A DNA stretch of 24,383 nt from Segatella copri (GCF_019127135.1 NZ_JAHOEA010000052.1:1-24383); one strand, 5' to 3'. Numbered from the stretch's first letter, positions 6,890-15,983 are shown. Translations and numbers: made by a program. Notes: generated by a model not told the origin, from the letters alone.

Positions 6890-7672
6890 TTACATTTTAG
6901 TGATGACACCCTTCTCTGTACTCTCCAGGAACTGGATGATGTTCTGAATCTCCGGACTATCTGGCACCTGATCTTTGATCTGGTTGATGGCATCGAAGAG
7001 GGATGTCTGACCATGGAATACCAATCGGTAGGCATTAGCAATATGCTTGCGAACCTTCTCGGTAACCTGGGCTGCTTCCATGATGATGGTGTTAGGACCT
7101 GCATACTTCACAGGCTTTCCACCGGCAATGATATAAGGAGGAATATCCTTAGAGAAGGTGGTACCTGCCTGAATCATCGCCAGGTCGCCTACTCGGGTCT
7201 TGGCGTTCTCTACTACAGATGTTGAGTAGATGACACCGTTACCAATCAAGCAGTCGCCCGCAATCTTGGTACCATAACCGAATACGCAACCGTTGCCGAT
7301 TATGGTATCGTGAGAGATATGGGCACCTTCCATCAGGAAGTTGTTGTTGCCCAGAACGGTCTTGCCACCCTTGTGAGTACCACGGTTGATAACCACGTTC
7401 TCACGGATGGTATTGTTGTCGCCAATCACTACCTCACTCTCCTCACCGGTAAAGTTGAAATCCTGTGGGAGGGCAGCGATAACGGCTGCCTGGAACACCT
7501 TATTATTATTACCCATGCGAGTACCGTTCATGATGCTCACGAATGGATAGATGGTACAGTTGTCGCCGATGACCACATCGTCCTCGATATAGGCGAATGG
7601 ATAGATCTTGCAGTTGTCTCCAATCTTAGCCTTTGGAGAAACCTCTGCCTTTGGACTTATTATACTAGCCAT
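6890..7672 (-). CDS. lpxA: LpxA-family acyl-ACP--UDP-GlcNAc O-acyltransferase
   Basis: LpxA carries out the first step of lipid A synthesis, acylating UDP-GlcNAc at O-3. The 260-residue protein is a left-handed beta helix of hexapeptide repeats (VVIGDN-type units from residue ~5 to ~170) with a C-terminal helical part ending PEIQNIIQFLESTEKGVI, as in LpxA. The catalytic-region motif MEGAHISHD keeps both histidines (His118 and His121; E. coli His122/His125). The equivalent of E. coli His144 looks like Asp140, and the His160 segment cannot be aligned clearly. Bacteroidales often carry LpxA-like paralogues, so this may be the main LpxA or a related sugar-nucleotide acyltransferase. It lies 30 nt after the efflux OMF gene and before a terminator, so it is probably cotranscribed with the pump. 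Confidence 0.8.
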   Translation of the reverse strand: MASIISPKAEVSPKAKIGDNCKIYPFAYIEDDVVIGDNCTIYPFVSIMNGTRMGNNNKVFQAAVIAALPQDFNFTGEESEVVIGDNNTIRENVVINRGTHKGGKTVLGNNNFLMEGAHISHDTIIGNGCVFGYGTKIAGDCLIGNGVIYSTSVVENAKTRVGDLAMIQAGTTFSKDIPPYIIAGGKPVKYAGPNTIIMEAAQVTEKVRKHIANAYRLVFHGQTSLFDAINQIKDQVPDSPEIQNIIQFLESTEKGVITKM

Positions 7673-7702
7673 AACTATAAACTATTAATTATTAACTATA
7701 AA

Positions 7703-9097
7703 CTACTTAGCTCCTCCACCCAATGCATAGTAGAGATTAACTACTGCCTGCATCTTGTTGAAGTCATCAGCTACCTTAGAAAGCTGTACGTTGAGGAGTG
7801 AAGACTGTGCCTGGATGATTTCAAGGTAAGAGCTGCCTGCAATACCCATCAATTCCTTGGTAGATTCTACATTCTTCTCGAGTACTTCTATTCGCTTCTG
7901 CTCTATCTTGCTCTTCTCATCAGAGTAGTTGTAGAGAACAAGCGCATTGCTCACCTCGCTACCAGCCTTCAGCACGGTATTCTGCCAGGTGTTGTAAGCC
8001 TGCTCATACTGCATCTTAGCCACCTTCAAACCGGCAATGATACGGCCGTTCTGGAAGATTGGCTGGGTAAGAGAACCTACTGCTGAGAGCAACCACTTAC
8101 CTGGGTTCACGATACCTGCACCGCCTGAATTGGTGAAGGCACCTGTACCGGAAATGGTGATAGATGGATAGAACTTGCTGCGGGCGGTCTCTATGCCATA
8201 GAAGCACTGGGCAAGATTCATCTCGGCTGCGTGGACATCAGCACGGTTGTTGAGCAACTGGATGCCTACACCGGTTGAGAAATTAGATGGAAGACTCTGG
8301 TTATCCAACTTGCCACGGGCGATGCTATGTGCCTGGTCGCCGATGAGCAGACTCAGAGAGTTCTCTGTCTCACGAATCTGGCGCAACAGATCGGTCTTCT
8401 GGGTCAACACAGAATAGTAGTTAGACTCAGCTGACTGGATGGCTGGTGTACGGTAACCCAATCTGAGATCGTGCATCTTCTGCATAGTCTCCCAAGTATC
8501 CTTGGTCAATCCTTCCATATTGTTAACCAGCTCCACCTGCTTGTCGAGCATCAACAAGGTATAATACATGTTGGCGATGTTGGCGATGAGGTTGGTCTTG
8601 ACAGATACCTGATAATCCTGCAACTGGAGCAGCGCCATCTGGGCGCCACGCTTCTGAGAGAGCAGGTTGCCGAAGAGGTCTACCATCCAGCTGGCTGTAA
8701 CAGGCATCGTGTAAGTCTTGGTGGCAGCATTACCATCCCAGGAAGCGATAGTTCCCTGAGGAGTGAAAGACAAGGCAGGCACGAATGCCAACTTGGCACA
8801 CTTCAGCTGCTCTTCTGCCATCTTCACGTTCAAAGCCGCATTGAGCAGGTTGACATTGTTGTTCAATCCCTTCTCAATGATTGACTGGAGCTGAGGGTCG
8901 GTAAAGACACTGCGCCAAGGAATGTTGGCGAAGGTAGTAGTATCCTTTACAGCCAAAGTATCTGTATCAGAAGCTACATCGCGAACGATACCGCTGGTCT
9001 TCACATCCGGACGCTCATACTTTCCGTAGAGAGTCTTGCAGCTGCTCAGAGAGAGCGCTGCGAGACCCAATATGATGATATTTAAATTCTTTTTCAT
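7703..9097 (-). CDS. efflux outer membrane lipoprotein (NodT/OprM-type OMF)
   Basis: The outer membrane channel of a tripartite efflux pump. The 464-residue protein begins with a lipoprotein signal peptide with lipobox LSSC (Cys20). It has the duplicated OEP architecture: an early long helix (NNVNLLNAALNVKMAEEQLK), a middle helix region (QVELVNNMEGLTKDTWETMQKMHDLR) and a second half with LLNNRADVHAAEMNLAQCFYGIETARS...FYPSITISGTGAFT, which is the usual OprM/NodT motif. Length is normal. It starts 27 nt after the RND pump gene, in the same operon as the pump and the adaptor. Confidence 0.92.
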   Translation of the reverse strand: MKKNLNIIILGLAALSLSSCKTLYGKYERPDVKTSGIVRDVASDTDTLAVKDTTTFANIPWRSVFTDPQLQSIIEKGLNNNVNLLNAALNVKMAEEQLKCAKLAFVPALSFTPQGTIASWDGNAATKTYTMPVTASWMVDLFGNLLSQKRGAQMALLQLQDYQVSVKTNLIANIANMYYTLLMLDKQVELVNNMEGLTKDTWETMQKMHDLRLGYRTPAIQSAESNYYSVLTQKTDLLRQIRETENSLSLLIGDQAHSIARGKLDNQSLPSNFSTGVGIQLLNNRADVHAAEMNLAQCFYGIETARSKFYPSITISGTGAFTNSGGAGIVNPGKWLLSAVGSLTQPIFQNGRIIAGLKVAKMQYEQAYNTWQNTVLKAGSEVSNALVLYNYSDEKSKIEQKRIEVLEKNVESTKELMGIAGSSYLEIIQAQSSLLNVQLSKVADDFNKMQAVVNLYYALGGGAK

Positions 9098-9124
9098 TGT
9101 TTCCTTTGAAGTTACATTGCGTTA

Positions 9125-12100
9125 TTACTTCTTCTCGATACCCTTCTGCTGATGAGCGGCATTGGCATACTGCTCCAACTCGGCAGCTACCTCCTCGTTC
9201 AACTCATCCTCGAACTTCATTGGGGTCAACTTCTCCTGCAACCACTGGAAGACTGCGAAGAGAGCAGGAACCACGAAGATCTGACAGAGAGTACCAATCA
9301 ACATACCACCTACGGCGGCAGCACCCAAAGTCTGGTTACCATTCTTACCTACACCAGATGCGAACATCAGAGGCAACAGACCGATAACCATCGCCAGAGA
9401 GGTCATCAGGATAGGACGGAGACGGGCACCGGCACCCAGGATAGCTGAGTACTTGATAGCCATACCCGTACGACGACGCTCGAGGGCGAACTGTACGATA
9501 AGGATGGCGTTCTTAGCCAACAGACCGATCAACATAATCAACGAAATCTGCATGTAGATATCGTTAGAGTGACCGAAGAGGTTGGTGAAGATGAACGAAC
9601 CTGCCAAACCGAATGGGATAGACAATACTACAGACAATGGCAAGATGTAACTCTCGTACTGGGCACTCAAGATGAGGTAAACGAATACGATACAGAGTGC
9701 GAAGATCAAACCTGTAGAGTTACTGGATTCAGCCTCAGAACGGGTCAAACCAGAGTACTCATAGCTATATCCCTCTGGCAATGTCTCCTTGGCAACCTCA
9801 GCAATCGCCTTCATACCGTCACCGGTAGAGTAACCGCTGTTAGGAGTTACAGATACATCCATAGAGGTAAACAGGTTGAATCGTGTGATGTTAGACGGAC
9901 CATAAACCTTCTTCAAGTTCACGAACTCGCTTACAGGAGACATGGTGCCATCAGCACAACGAACGTAAATCTTGCTCAGATCGTCTGGACGCATACGACT
10001 CTCAGGACCAGCCTGAATCATGACACGGTAGAGCTTACCGTAGGCATTGAAGTTAGATGCGTAGAGACCACCGAGATAACCCTGCATGACAGACAATACT
10101 GAAGATGGAGAGATACCAGCCTGCTTGGTCTTGGCAACATCTACATCTACCATATACTGTGGATAGTTAGGGTTGTACTGAGTCTGGGCGGTCTGAATTT
10201 CAGGACGCTTGTTCAACTCAGCCAGGAACTTCTTCACATTATTATAGAACTTATTCAAGTCACCACCGGTCTTATCCTGCATGGTCATGGTGATACCATT
10301 CTGTACAGAGAAACCGGAAATCATAGGTGGAGCAAAGGCAAGAACCTGTGCATCCTTGATCGTAGCAGTCTGCTTGTAGATCATACCCAACACAGAAGTG
10401 TATTCCATTGGGTTGACAAACAGCGCCTCAATACCGCCACCGGTACAAGCCTCCTTGATACGGTGGAAGAATCCACCCGGACGCTCCTCGAATGGCTTCA
10501 GCTTCACGATGATGGTACCCTGGTTAGAACCGGCACCACCGATAAAGCTATAACCCATGATGGCGTTACGGGTTGCGATGGCTGGGTTGTTAGCCAGCAT
10601 CTTATCTACCTGCTTAACCACCTCTGCTGTACGTTCCTGAGAAGTACCAGGAGCTGTAGAGATACAAGCGAAGATAGTACCGGTATCCTCATCAGGCACC
10701 AGACCCGTCTTGGTAGTACCCATCAGGGCAACCAGACCTACGATACTGACAGCCACGAGGCCACCAGCAATGATGCCATGATTGATAACCCACTTGACAC
10801 CACCTTTATATTTATTGGTAATCTTATCAAACTGATAGTTGAATCCTGCGTGGAAACGGTCTACGAAAGACATCTTCTTCTCGTGACCCTCCTCGTGTGG
10901 CTTCAGCAACACGGCACAGAGTGCAGGAGACAGCGTCAACGCATTGATAGCCGAAATAACGATAGATACAGCCATGGTTACACCGAACTCACGGTAGAAG
11001 TAACCGGAAGTACCACCGATGAATGATACAGGAACGAACACGGCAGACATCACCAATGTAATAGAGATGATGGCGCTGGAAATTTCGTTCATCGCATCGA
11101 TAGATGCAGTAAGGGCACTCTTGTAACCCTGGTCGAGCTTGGCGTGAACCGCCTCGACCACCACAATGGCATCATCGACCACAATCGCAATAGCCAGCAG
11201 CAGGGCTGACAGCGTAAGCAGGTTGATGGAGAATCCGAAGATCCAGAGGAAGAGGAACGTACCGACCAGAGCCACAGGCACGGCAATCATAGGAATCAGC
11301 GTAGAACGGAAGTCCTGCAAGAAGATATACACTACGATGAACACCAGTACCAGGGTGATGATCAAGGTGAAGATAACCTCCTCGATAGATGCGAACAAGA
11401 ACTCGGTAACATCCATCAGGATGACATTCTTCAACCCAGGAGGATAACTCTTCTCCAGTTCATCCAACGTCTTCTTTACGTCGCTGGCAATCTGGGTAGC
11501 GTTGGAACCGGCAATCTGCTGAACCATACCCATCACGGCAGGCTGACCATCATTGAGCAGGTTTACGTTATACTGCAAACCACCCAACTCAATCTTGGCA
11601 ACTTCGCCCAGACGGAGCGTCTGACCGGAAGTATTGCTCTTGATGAGGATGTTCTCATACTCCAATGGAGTCTTCAAACGACCCTTGTAACGCAAGGTAT
11701 ATTCATACTGCATATCAGAGCTCTCACCAAAGCTACCAGGGGCAGCCTCGATATTCTGCTCTGCCAAAGCCTGAGAAATATCAGAAGGAACCAGTCCGAA
11801 CTCCTTCATCTTCTCTGGCTTCAACCAGATACGCATAGAGTAGTTACGGGTAGAAGGGCTCTGCACATCACCCACACCATTGATACGCTTCAACTGAGGA
11901 ATGACGTTAATCAGGGCGTAGTTGGTAACAAACTGGTCGTCGTAACGGCCATCGTCTGTGGTCAGAGCGAACATCATGACGTTAGAACTCTGACGCTTGG
12001 TTACGGTGACACCCACCCTGGTAACCTCGGCAGGCAACAGAGACTGCGCCTGAGATACACGGTTCTGTACATTGACCGCAGCCATATCTGGGTCGGAACC

Positions 12101-12391
12101 CTGCTTGAAGTAAACGGTGATGCTGGCATAACCAGAGTTAGACGCAGAAGAGGTCATGTAGGTCATGTTCTCCACACCGTTGATACTCTCCTCCAAAGGA
12201 GCGATGACAGAGTTCAACACCGTCTGGGCATCAGCACCCTGATAGGTAGTAGATACCGAGATGGTAGGCGGCGCGATATTCGGATACTGCTCGATAGGCA
12301 GCGATACCAAGCCGATAATACCCAGCAAGACGAAGAAGATGGAAACCACCGTCGAAAGTACTGGGCGCTTTATAAAGTTTGTAAATGACAT
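9125..12391 (-). CDS. RND efflux pump, inner membrane (HAE1/AcrB-type)
   Basis: A proton-driven inner membrane transporter of the hydrophobe/amphiphile efflux family. It has 1088 residues, close to the normal ~1040 with a C-terminal polar extension (about 40 residues). The N-terminus MSFTNFIKRPVLSTVVSI is the classic first helix, and the proton-relay pair Asp406-Asp407 stands in the fourth helix (AIAIVVDDAIVVVEA). GLLAKNAILIVQFA in the second half supplies the conserved lysine. Large periplasmic porter domains follow helices 1 and 7. Substrate range cannot be read from sequence. It lies between the adaptor gene (93-nt gap rich in AT repeats) and the OMF gene. Confidence 0.95.
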   Translation of the reverse strand: MSFTNFIKRPVLSTVVSIFFVLLGIIGLVSLPIEQYPNIAPPTISVSTTYQGADAQTVLNSVIAPLEESINGVENMTYMTSSASNSGYASITVYFKQGSDPDMAAVNVQNRVSQAQSLLPAEVTRVGVTVTKRQSSNVMMFALTTDDGRYDDQFVTNYALINVIPQLKRINGVGDVQSPSTRNYSMRIWLKPEKMKEFGLVPSDISQALAEQNIEAAPGSFGESSDMQYEYTLRYKGRLKTPLEYENILIKSNTSGQTLRLGEVAKIELGGLQYNVNLLNDGQPAVMGMVQQIAGSNATQIASDVKKTLDELEKSYPPGLKNVILMDVTEFLFASIEEVIFTLIITLVLVFIVVYIFLQDFRSTLIPMIAVPVALVGTFLFLWIFGFSINLLTLSALLLAIAIVVDDAIVVVEAVHAKLDQGYKSALTASIDAMNEISSAIISITLVMSAVFVPVSFIGGTSGYFYREFGVTMAVSIVISAINALTLSPALCAVLLKPHEEGHEKKMSFVDRFHAGFNYQFDKITNKYKGGVKWVINHGIIAGGLVAVSIVGLVALMGTTKTGLVPDEDTGTIFACISTAPGTSQERTAEVVKQVDKMLANNPAIATRNAIMGYSFIGGAGSNQGTIIVKLKPFEERPGGFFHRIKEACTGGGIEALFVNPMEYTSVLGMIYKQTATIKDAQVLAFAPPMISGFSVQNGITMTMQDKTGGDLNKFYNNVKKFLAELNKRPEIQTAQTQYNPNYPQYMVDVDVAKTKQAGISPSSVLSVMQGYLGGLYASNFNAYGKLYRVMIQAGPESRMRPDDLSKIYVRCADGTMSPVSEFVNLKKVYGPSNITRFNLFTSMDVSVTPNSGYSTGDGMKAIAEVAKETLPEGYSYEYSGLTRSEAESSNSTGLIFALCIVFVYLILSAQYESYILPLSVVLSIPFGLAGSFIFTNLFGHSNDIYMQISLIMLIGLLAKNAILIVQFALERRRTGMAIKYSAILGAGARLRPILMTSLAMVIGLLPLMFASGVGKNGNQTLGAAAVGGMLIGTLCQIFVVPALFAVFQWLQEKLTPMKFEDELNEEVAAELEQYANAAHQQKGIEKK

Positions 12392-12484
12392 AATCTTATT
12401 TTAATTAAGAATTAATAATTAACAATTAATAATTGCCCCAAGGCCTATTAATTATTCATTATACATTATTAATTATACATTATA
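12392..12484. repeat. AATTAATAATT-type AT repeat between pump genes
   Basis: The gap between the adaptor stop and the pump start is almost wholly made of degenerate AATTAATAATTAAC and ATTATTAATTATACATTA units, interrupted only by a short GC patch (CCCCAAGGCC). It belongs with other short degenerate repeats flanking genes in this window. It could affect translation coupling or mRNA stability inside the efflux operon; that is inference. Confidence 0.6.
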
Positions 12485-13696
12485 TTACTTCTTGCCGCCC
12501 ATAGCAGTAGCAAATGCGTGAGCATTGTCCTGAGACTCACTCAACTTGGTAGCCTCAGCAATCTTCTGATTGTAGCGCTCCAGAGTGATAGGCTTGATCT
12601 GCTGACCATCGGTCAACTTGGTAATACCCTTCAAAACAATACGGTCGCCTACATGAAGACCTGCAGTTACGATATAGTTCTTGCCATCATCCTGTGGATT
12701 TACCTTGATCTCAGAATACTTCACCTTGTTATCCTTGGTTACGATATAAACGAAGATTTTATCCTGAACCTGAGAGCAAGCCTCCTGAGGGATGACGATA
12801 GCGCTGTTATGATCGTTAGGAACCACGATAGAACCTGCACCACCACTCTTCAGCAACTTCTCTGGGTTAGCGAAGTGAGCGATGAGAGAGATAGAACCGG
12901 AAGTAGCATCGATGACACCACTCATCTTAACCACCTTACCTGGGTGATTATAGATAGAACCGTCTGCCAACTGCAACTTAACAGCTGGGAACGCTGCGAT
13001 GGCTGCCTGAATGCTACCATTGGTCTTAGACATGCTCAAGATCTGAGACTCAGAGAGTGAGAAGAATACCTCCATGGTGCTGATGTTAGAAACGGTTGTC
13101 AGAGCCTGACCAGAAGCGCTTACCAAAGCACCCACCTTGAAAGGAAGGCTACCTACTACACCTGCAGAAGGGCTGGTAACGGTACACCAAGCCAACTGCT
13201 CGCGGGCTGAAGCCAATGCTGCCTCTGCCTGAGCTACCTGAGCCTTAGCTGTTGCATAGCTGTTAGCTGCTGTAGAGAGTTCAAATTCACCGATAATCTT
13301 GCTATCATACAACTTCTTGTTGTTCTGATAAGTCAACTTAGCTGTATTTGCCTGTGCCTTAGCTGTATTTACAGCGGCAGCAGCAGAACGGACAGCAGCC
13401 TGATAGGTCTCGCTATCAATAGAGAATAAAGCCTGACCTGCTGATACAGTCTGTCCCTCGTGTACAAAAACCTTAGTGATAAAACCAGAAACCTTAGGAC
13501 GTACCTCTACATCCTGGATACCCTTGATGGTAGCAGGATAGGTAGTCTGCAATGCGGCGCTGGAAGTACCGATAGTAGCCACAGCGAACTCATCGTCGCT
13601 GAAGTCAGGCAGACCGCCCTTCTTACTTCCACCACATGATGTCAACGCAGCAAGAACACAAACTGCTGCAACAAACAAAACGCTTTTAATTTTCAT
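12485..13696 (-). CDS. RND efflux periplasmic adaptor lipoprotein (MFP)
   Basis: The membrane fusion protein bridges the RND pump and the outer membrane channel. The 403-residue protein starts with a lipoprotein signal and lipobox LTSC (Cys21). After it come the typical lipoyl/barrel-sandwich half motif (GIQDVEVRPKVSGFITKVFVHEGQTVSAGQALFSID), an Ala-rich coiled-coil hairpin (about residues 110-170), the second half-motif (WCTVTSPSAGVVGSLPFKVGALVSA) and beta-barrel and membrane-proximal domains. It is the first gene of the efflux operon, with a -7 box at 13808-13815 and a leader of about 105 nt. Confidence 0.94.
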   Translation of the reverse strand: MKIKSVLFVAAVCVLAALTSCGGSKKGGLPDFSDDEFAVATIGTSSAALQTTYPATIKGIQDVEVRPKVSGFITKVFVHEGQTVSAGQALFSIDSETYQAAVRSAAAAVNTAKAQANTAKLTYQNNKKLYDSKIIGEFELSTAANSYATAKAQVAQAEAALASAREQLAWCTVTSPSAGVVGSLPFKVGALVSASGQALTTVSNISTMEVFFSLSESQILSMSKTNGSIQAAIAAFPAVKLQLADGSIYNHPGKVVKMSGVIDATSGSISLIAHFANPEKLLKSGGAGSIVVPNDHNSAIVIPQEACSQVQDKIFVYIVTKDNKVKYSEIKVNPQDDGKNYIVTAGLHVGDRIVLKGITKLTDGQQIKPITLERYNQKIAEATKLSESQDNAHAFATAMGGKK

Positions 13697-13747
13697 ACCT
13701 ATTTTTATATTATAATTTGTTATTTAATCTTTAATCTTCTCTTATTC

Positions 13748-13780
13748 AAAAGTTCTTTTCGTCCTCTAACGAAAACTTTT
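13748..13780 (-). promoter_or_regulatory. hairpin in the efflux-operon leader
   Basis: AAAAG..TTTTCGT pairs with ACGAAAA-CTTTT with a small bulge in the 5' leader of the efflux operon, between the -7 box and the adaptor start. It could be an attenuator or a stability element; the sequence gives no proof of regulation. Confidence 0.4.
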
Positions 13781-13807
13781 ATGCGCCTTTAAGTTTTAAA
13801 AGCGGTG

Positions 13808-13815
13808 CAAAAGTA
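13808..13815 (-). promoter_or_regulatory. -7 box of the efflux operon promoter
   Basis: Plus-strand CAAAAGTA reads TACTTTTG on the minus strand, an exact TAnnTTTG. No TTTG stands 19-21 nt upstream, where the cca terminator stem lies instead, so the promoter may be weak or activator-dependent. Confidence 0.5.
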
Positions 13816-13828
13816 CTAATAATAAATG

Positions 13829-13855
13829 AATAACGGCTCGCAAGGAGCCGTTATT
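13829..13855 (-). terminator. terminator after cca
   Basis: An 11-bp perfect stem AATAACGGCTC / GAGCCGTTATT with a 5-nt loop lies 17 nt past the cca stop and upstream of the efflux operon on the same strand. The following T-tract on the minus strand is short. It separates the two transcription units and overlaps the region where the efflux promoter's -33 would be expected. Confidence 0.75.
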
Positions 13856-13871
13856 TAACAAAAATTATTCT

Positions 13872-15314
13872 CTATTTTGAGTTTTCTGCATTTACCAATC
13901 CCATCTCCTGAGCCTTCTTCATCAAAAGCGCCATCAATGGTTCACGCTCATTAGCCACCTTATTATCCAATACAGCATCCTTGAGATACTGCTTCAGGGT
14001 ACCTACCTCACGGCAAGGTGTAAGATGGAACATCTCCATAATCTCATTACCATCAATACATGGCTGGAGAAGTCGCTTATAATCACGTTCCTGCAGATCA
14101 ACCAGTTTCTCGCGCACCATCTTGAAATTATCCAGAAAACGCTGCTTTCGCACCTGGTTCTTGCTGGTGATATCAGCCTCGCAGAGCGTCATCAGGTCGT
14201 TGATGTCATCGCCGGCATCATTCAGCAGGCGGCGTACGGCACTGTCGGTAACCTCCTCATCAGCAATCACAATCGGGCGCATGTGGAGTTCTACCAGCTT
14301 CTGCACATACTTCATCTTCGCATCCATCGGAAGTTTCATACGGCGGAAGATACCTGGGATCATCTTTGCACCTATTATATTATGGCTGTGGAATGTCCAG
14401 CCGATATTGTTATCCCAGCGCTTGCTCTTCGGTTTGCCGATGTCGTGGAAGAGAGCAGCCCAGCGGAGCCAGAGGTTATCAGAATGCTTGCAGACATTCT
14501 CGAGCACCTCCATCGTATGGTCGTAATTATTCTTATGTGCCCTGCCGTTTCGCGTTTCCACCTTATCCATCGCAACCAGTTCTGGCAGAATGAGATCGAG
14601 CAGACCTGTATCTTTCAGGTAATAGAAACCGCAGCTTGGGTGCTTGGAGAGCATAATCTTGTTCATCTCGTCGCAGATTCGCTCAGCACTGATAATCTTC
14701 AGGCGCTCGGCATTGCGGGAGAGCGCATCATAGGTCTCCTCCTCTATCTGGAAATTGAGTTGGGTAGCGAAACGCACGCAACGCATCATACGCAGCGGGT
14801 CATCAGAAAAAGTGATATCCGGGTCGAGCGGAGTGGCAATAATGCCATCTTCCATATCGTAGACACCATCAAAAGGATCTACGAGTTCTCCAAAACGGTC
14901 TTTGTTCAGGCAGATAGCCATCGCATTGATGGTGAAGTCGCGGCGGTTTTGGTCATCCTCCAGCGTTCCATCTTCCACAATAGGTTTTCTGGAATCGCGA
15001 TGATAGCTCTCCTTACGGGCGCCAACAAACTCCACTTCAGTATCCTGATACTTCACTTGTGCTGTTCCGAAATTACGGAACACAGAGAGATGCGCCTTTC
15101 TTCCGAGCATCTTCTTCAAGGCAGAAGCTACCTCTATACCGCTACCAACCACAACGACATCAATATCATTGGAAGGTCGCTCCAGGAAGAGGTCACGCAC
15201 ATATCCACCTACTACATAACACTCCACAGACAGCCCATCTGCTGCCTCTGAAATCTTATGAAATATATCCTTATCCAGTATCTGTGCCAGTTCGGCATTG
15301 GTCAAATTTCTCAT
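13872..15314 (-). CDS. cca: CCA-adding-type tRNA nucleotidyltransferase with HD domain
   Basis: Class II nucleotidyltransferase that adds or repairs the CCA end of tRNAs. The 480-residue protein shows VGGYVRD (35-41), the catalytic pair in SNDIDVVVVG (Asp50, Asp52), the RRDFTINAMA motif (124-133), the DPLRMMRCVRFA motif (171-182) and a C-terminal HD hydrolase domain with FHDIGKP (His289-Asp290). An HD domain is usual in CCA enzymes of many bacteria; a poly(A) polymerase activity cannot be excluded by sequence alone. The start at 15314 (MRNLTNAELAQ) is chosen because a longer frame runs through its own promoter at 15336-15366. Confidence 0.9.
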   Translation of the reverse strand: MRNLTNAELAQILDKDIFHKISEAADGLSVECYVVGGYVRDLFLERPSNDIDVVVVGSGIEVASALKKMLGRKAHLSVFRNFGTAQVKYQDTEVEFVGARKESYHRDSRKPIVEDGTLEDDQNRRDFTINAMAICLNKDRFGELVDPFDGVYDMEDGIIATPLDPDITFSDDPLRMMRCVRFATQLNFQIEEETYDALSRNAERLKIISAERICDEMNKIMLSKHPSCGFYYLKDTGLLDLILPELVAMDKVETRNGRAHKNNYDHTMEVLENVCKHSDNLWLRWAALFHDIGKPKSKRWDNNIGWTFHSHNIIGAKMIPGIFRRMKLPMDAKMKYVQKLVELHMRPIVIADEEVTDSAVRRLLNDAGDDINDLMTLCEADITSKNQVRKQRFLDNFKMVREKLVDLQERDYKRLLQPCIDGNEIMEMFHLTPCREVGTLKQYLKDAVLDNKVANEREPLMALLMKKAQEMGLVNAENSK

Positions 15315-15335
15315 ACTCTTTCTACTTTCGGGGTG

Positions 15336-15366
15336 CAAAGTTACTGCAAAATATGTAAAATACAAA
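15336..15366 (-). promoter_or_regulatory. promoter of cca
   Basis: On the minus strand TTTG (plus-strand CAAA, 15363-15366) and TAACTTTG (plus-strand CAAAGTTA, 15336-15343) are 19 nt apart. The -33 box is only 7 nt from the -33 box of the divergent promoter for the plus-strand DUF1599 gene. Confidence 0.75.
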
Positions 15367-15373
15367 ATAAATA

Positions 15374-15405
15374 TTTGGCTATTTCACAATAAATGTGTAA
15401 TTTTG
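15374..15405 (+). promoter_or_regulatory. promoter of the DUF1599-tpiA run
   Basis: TTTG (15374-15377) and TAATTTTG (15398-15405) are 20 nt apart, an exact Bacteroidetes -33/-7 pair. It lies 20 nt upstream of the ATG at 15426 and overlaps an upstream in-frame ATG at 15393, which argues against that earlier start. Confidence 0.8.
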
Positions 15406-15425
15406 CACCGAATTTCGAAATTATT

Positions 15426-15974
15426 ATGGCAGATTTATTGAAAACAGAACAGCAGTTTAAGAATGTCATGAGCGAATGCAGGACATTATTTGAGAAGAAG
15501 CTTCATGATTATGGAGCCTCTTGGAGAATCTTGCGCCCTTCTTCTCTGACAGACCAGCTCTATATCAAGGCGAAGCGCATCCGCTCGCTCGAAATCAAGA
15601 AAGAATCTTTGGTTGGCGAAGGTATCCGTCCGGAATTCATCGCCCTTATCAATTATGGTATCATAGGACTCATCCAGCTCGAAAAGCCTTTCGTGGATGA
15701 AGTGGATATGACACCCGAAGAGGCTATGAAATTATACGACCTCCATGCAAAGGAGGCGCTGGAACTGATGCTCAGGAAGAACCATGACTATGATGAGGCA
15801 TGGCGCTCGATGAGAGTAAGCAGTTATACCGATTTCATACTGACCAAGATTCAGCGCGTAAAGGAAATTGAAGACATCGCCGGCGCTACCCTCGTTTCTG
15901 AAGGTATTGATGCCAACTATATGGACATCATCAACTATGCCGTCTTCGGTGCCATCAAAATGAGCGAGAAGTAA
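15426..15974 (+). CDS. DUF1599 protein with two tandem domain copies
   Basis: A 182-residue soluble protein made of two homologous halves: residues ~13-87 and ~103-180. Each holds a HDY-x3-W motif (27-33 and 120-126), then SSxTD, K-x-x-R-x-x-x-x-E and a GEGI/SEGI...INYxxxGxI end (INYGIIGLIQL and INYAVFGAIKM). This is the DUF1599 family, which I recall being linked to nucleotide-modification-associated domains; the biochemical role here is unknown. The conserved His, Asp and Trp in both copies suggest that both are functional. It is the first gene of a plus-strand operon and ends 9 nt before the DoxX-like gene. Confidence 0.85.
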   Translation: MADLLKTEQQFKNVMSECRTLFEKKLHDYGASWRILRPSSLTDQLYIKAKRIRSLEIKKESLVGEGIRPEFIALINYGIIGLIQLEKPFVDEVDMTPEEAMKLYDLHAKEALELMLRKNHDYDEAWRSMRVSSYTDFILTKIQRVKEIEDIAGATLVSEGIDANYMDIINYAVFGAIKMSEK

Positions 15975-15983
15975 AAGAAATCA

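Noticed and set aside
14025..15251. 408-codon frame antisense to cca
   Set aside because: It lies wholly opposite a clear enzyme with all its motifs; the open frame is a by-product of codon use.
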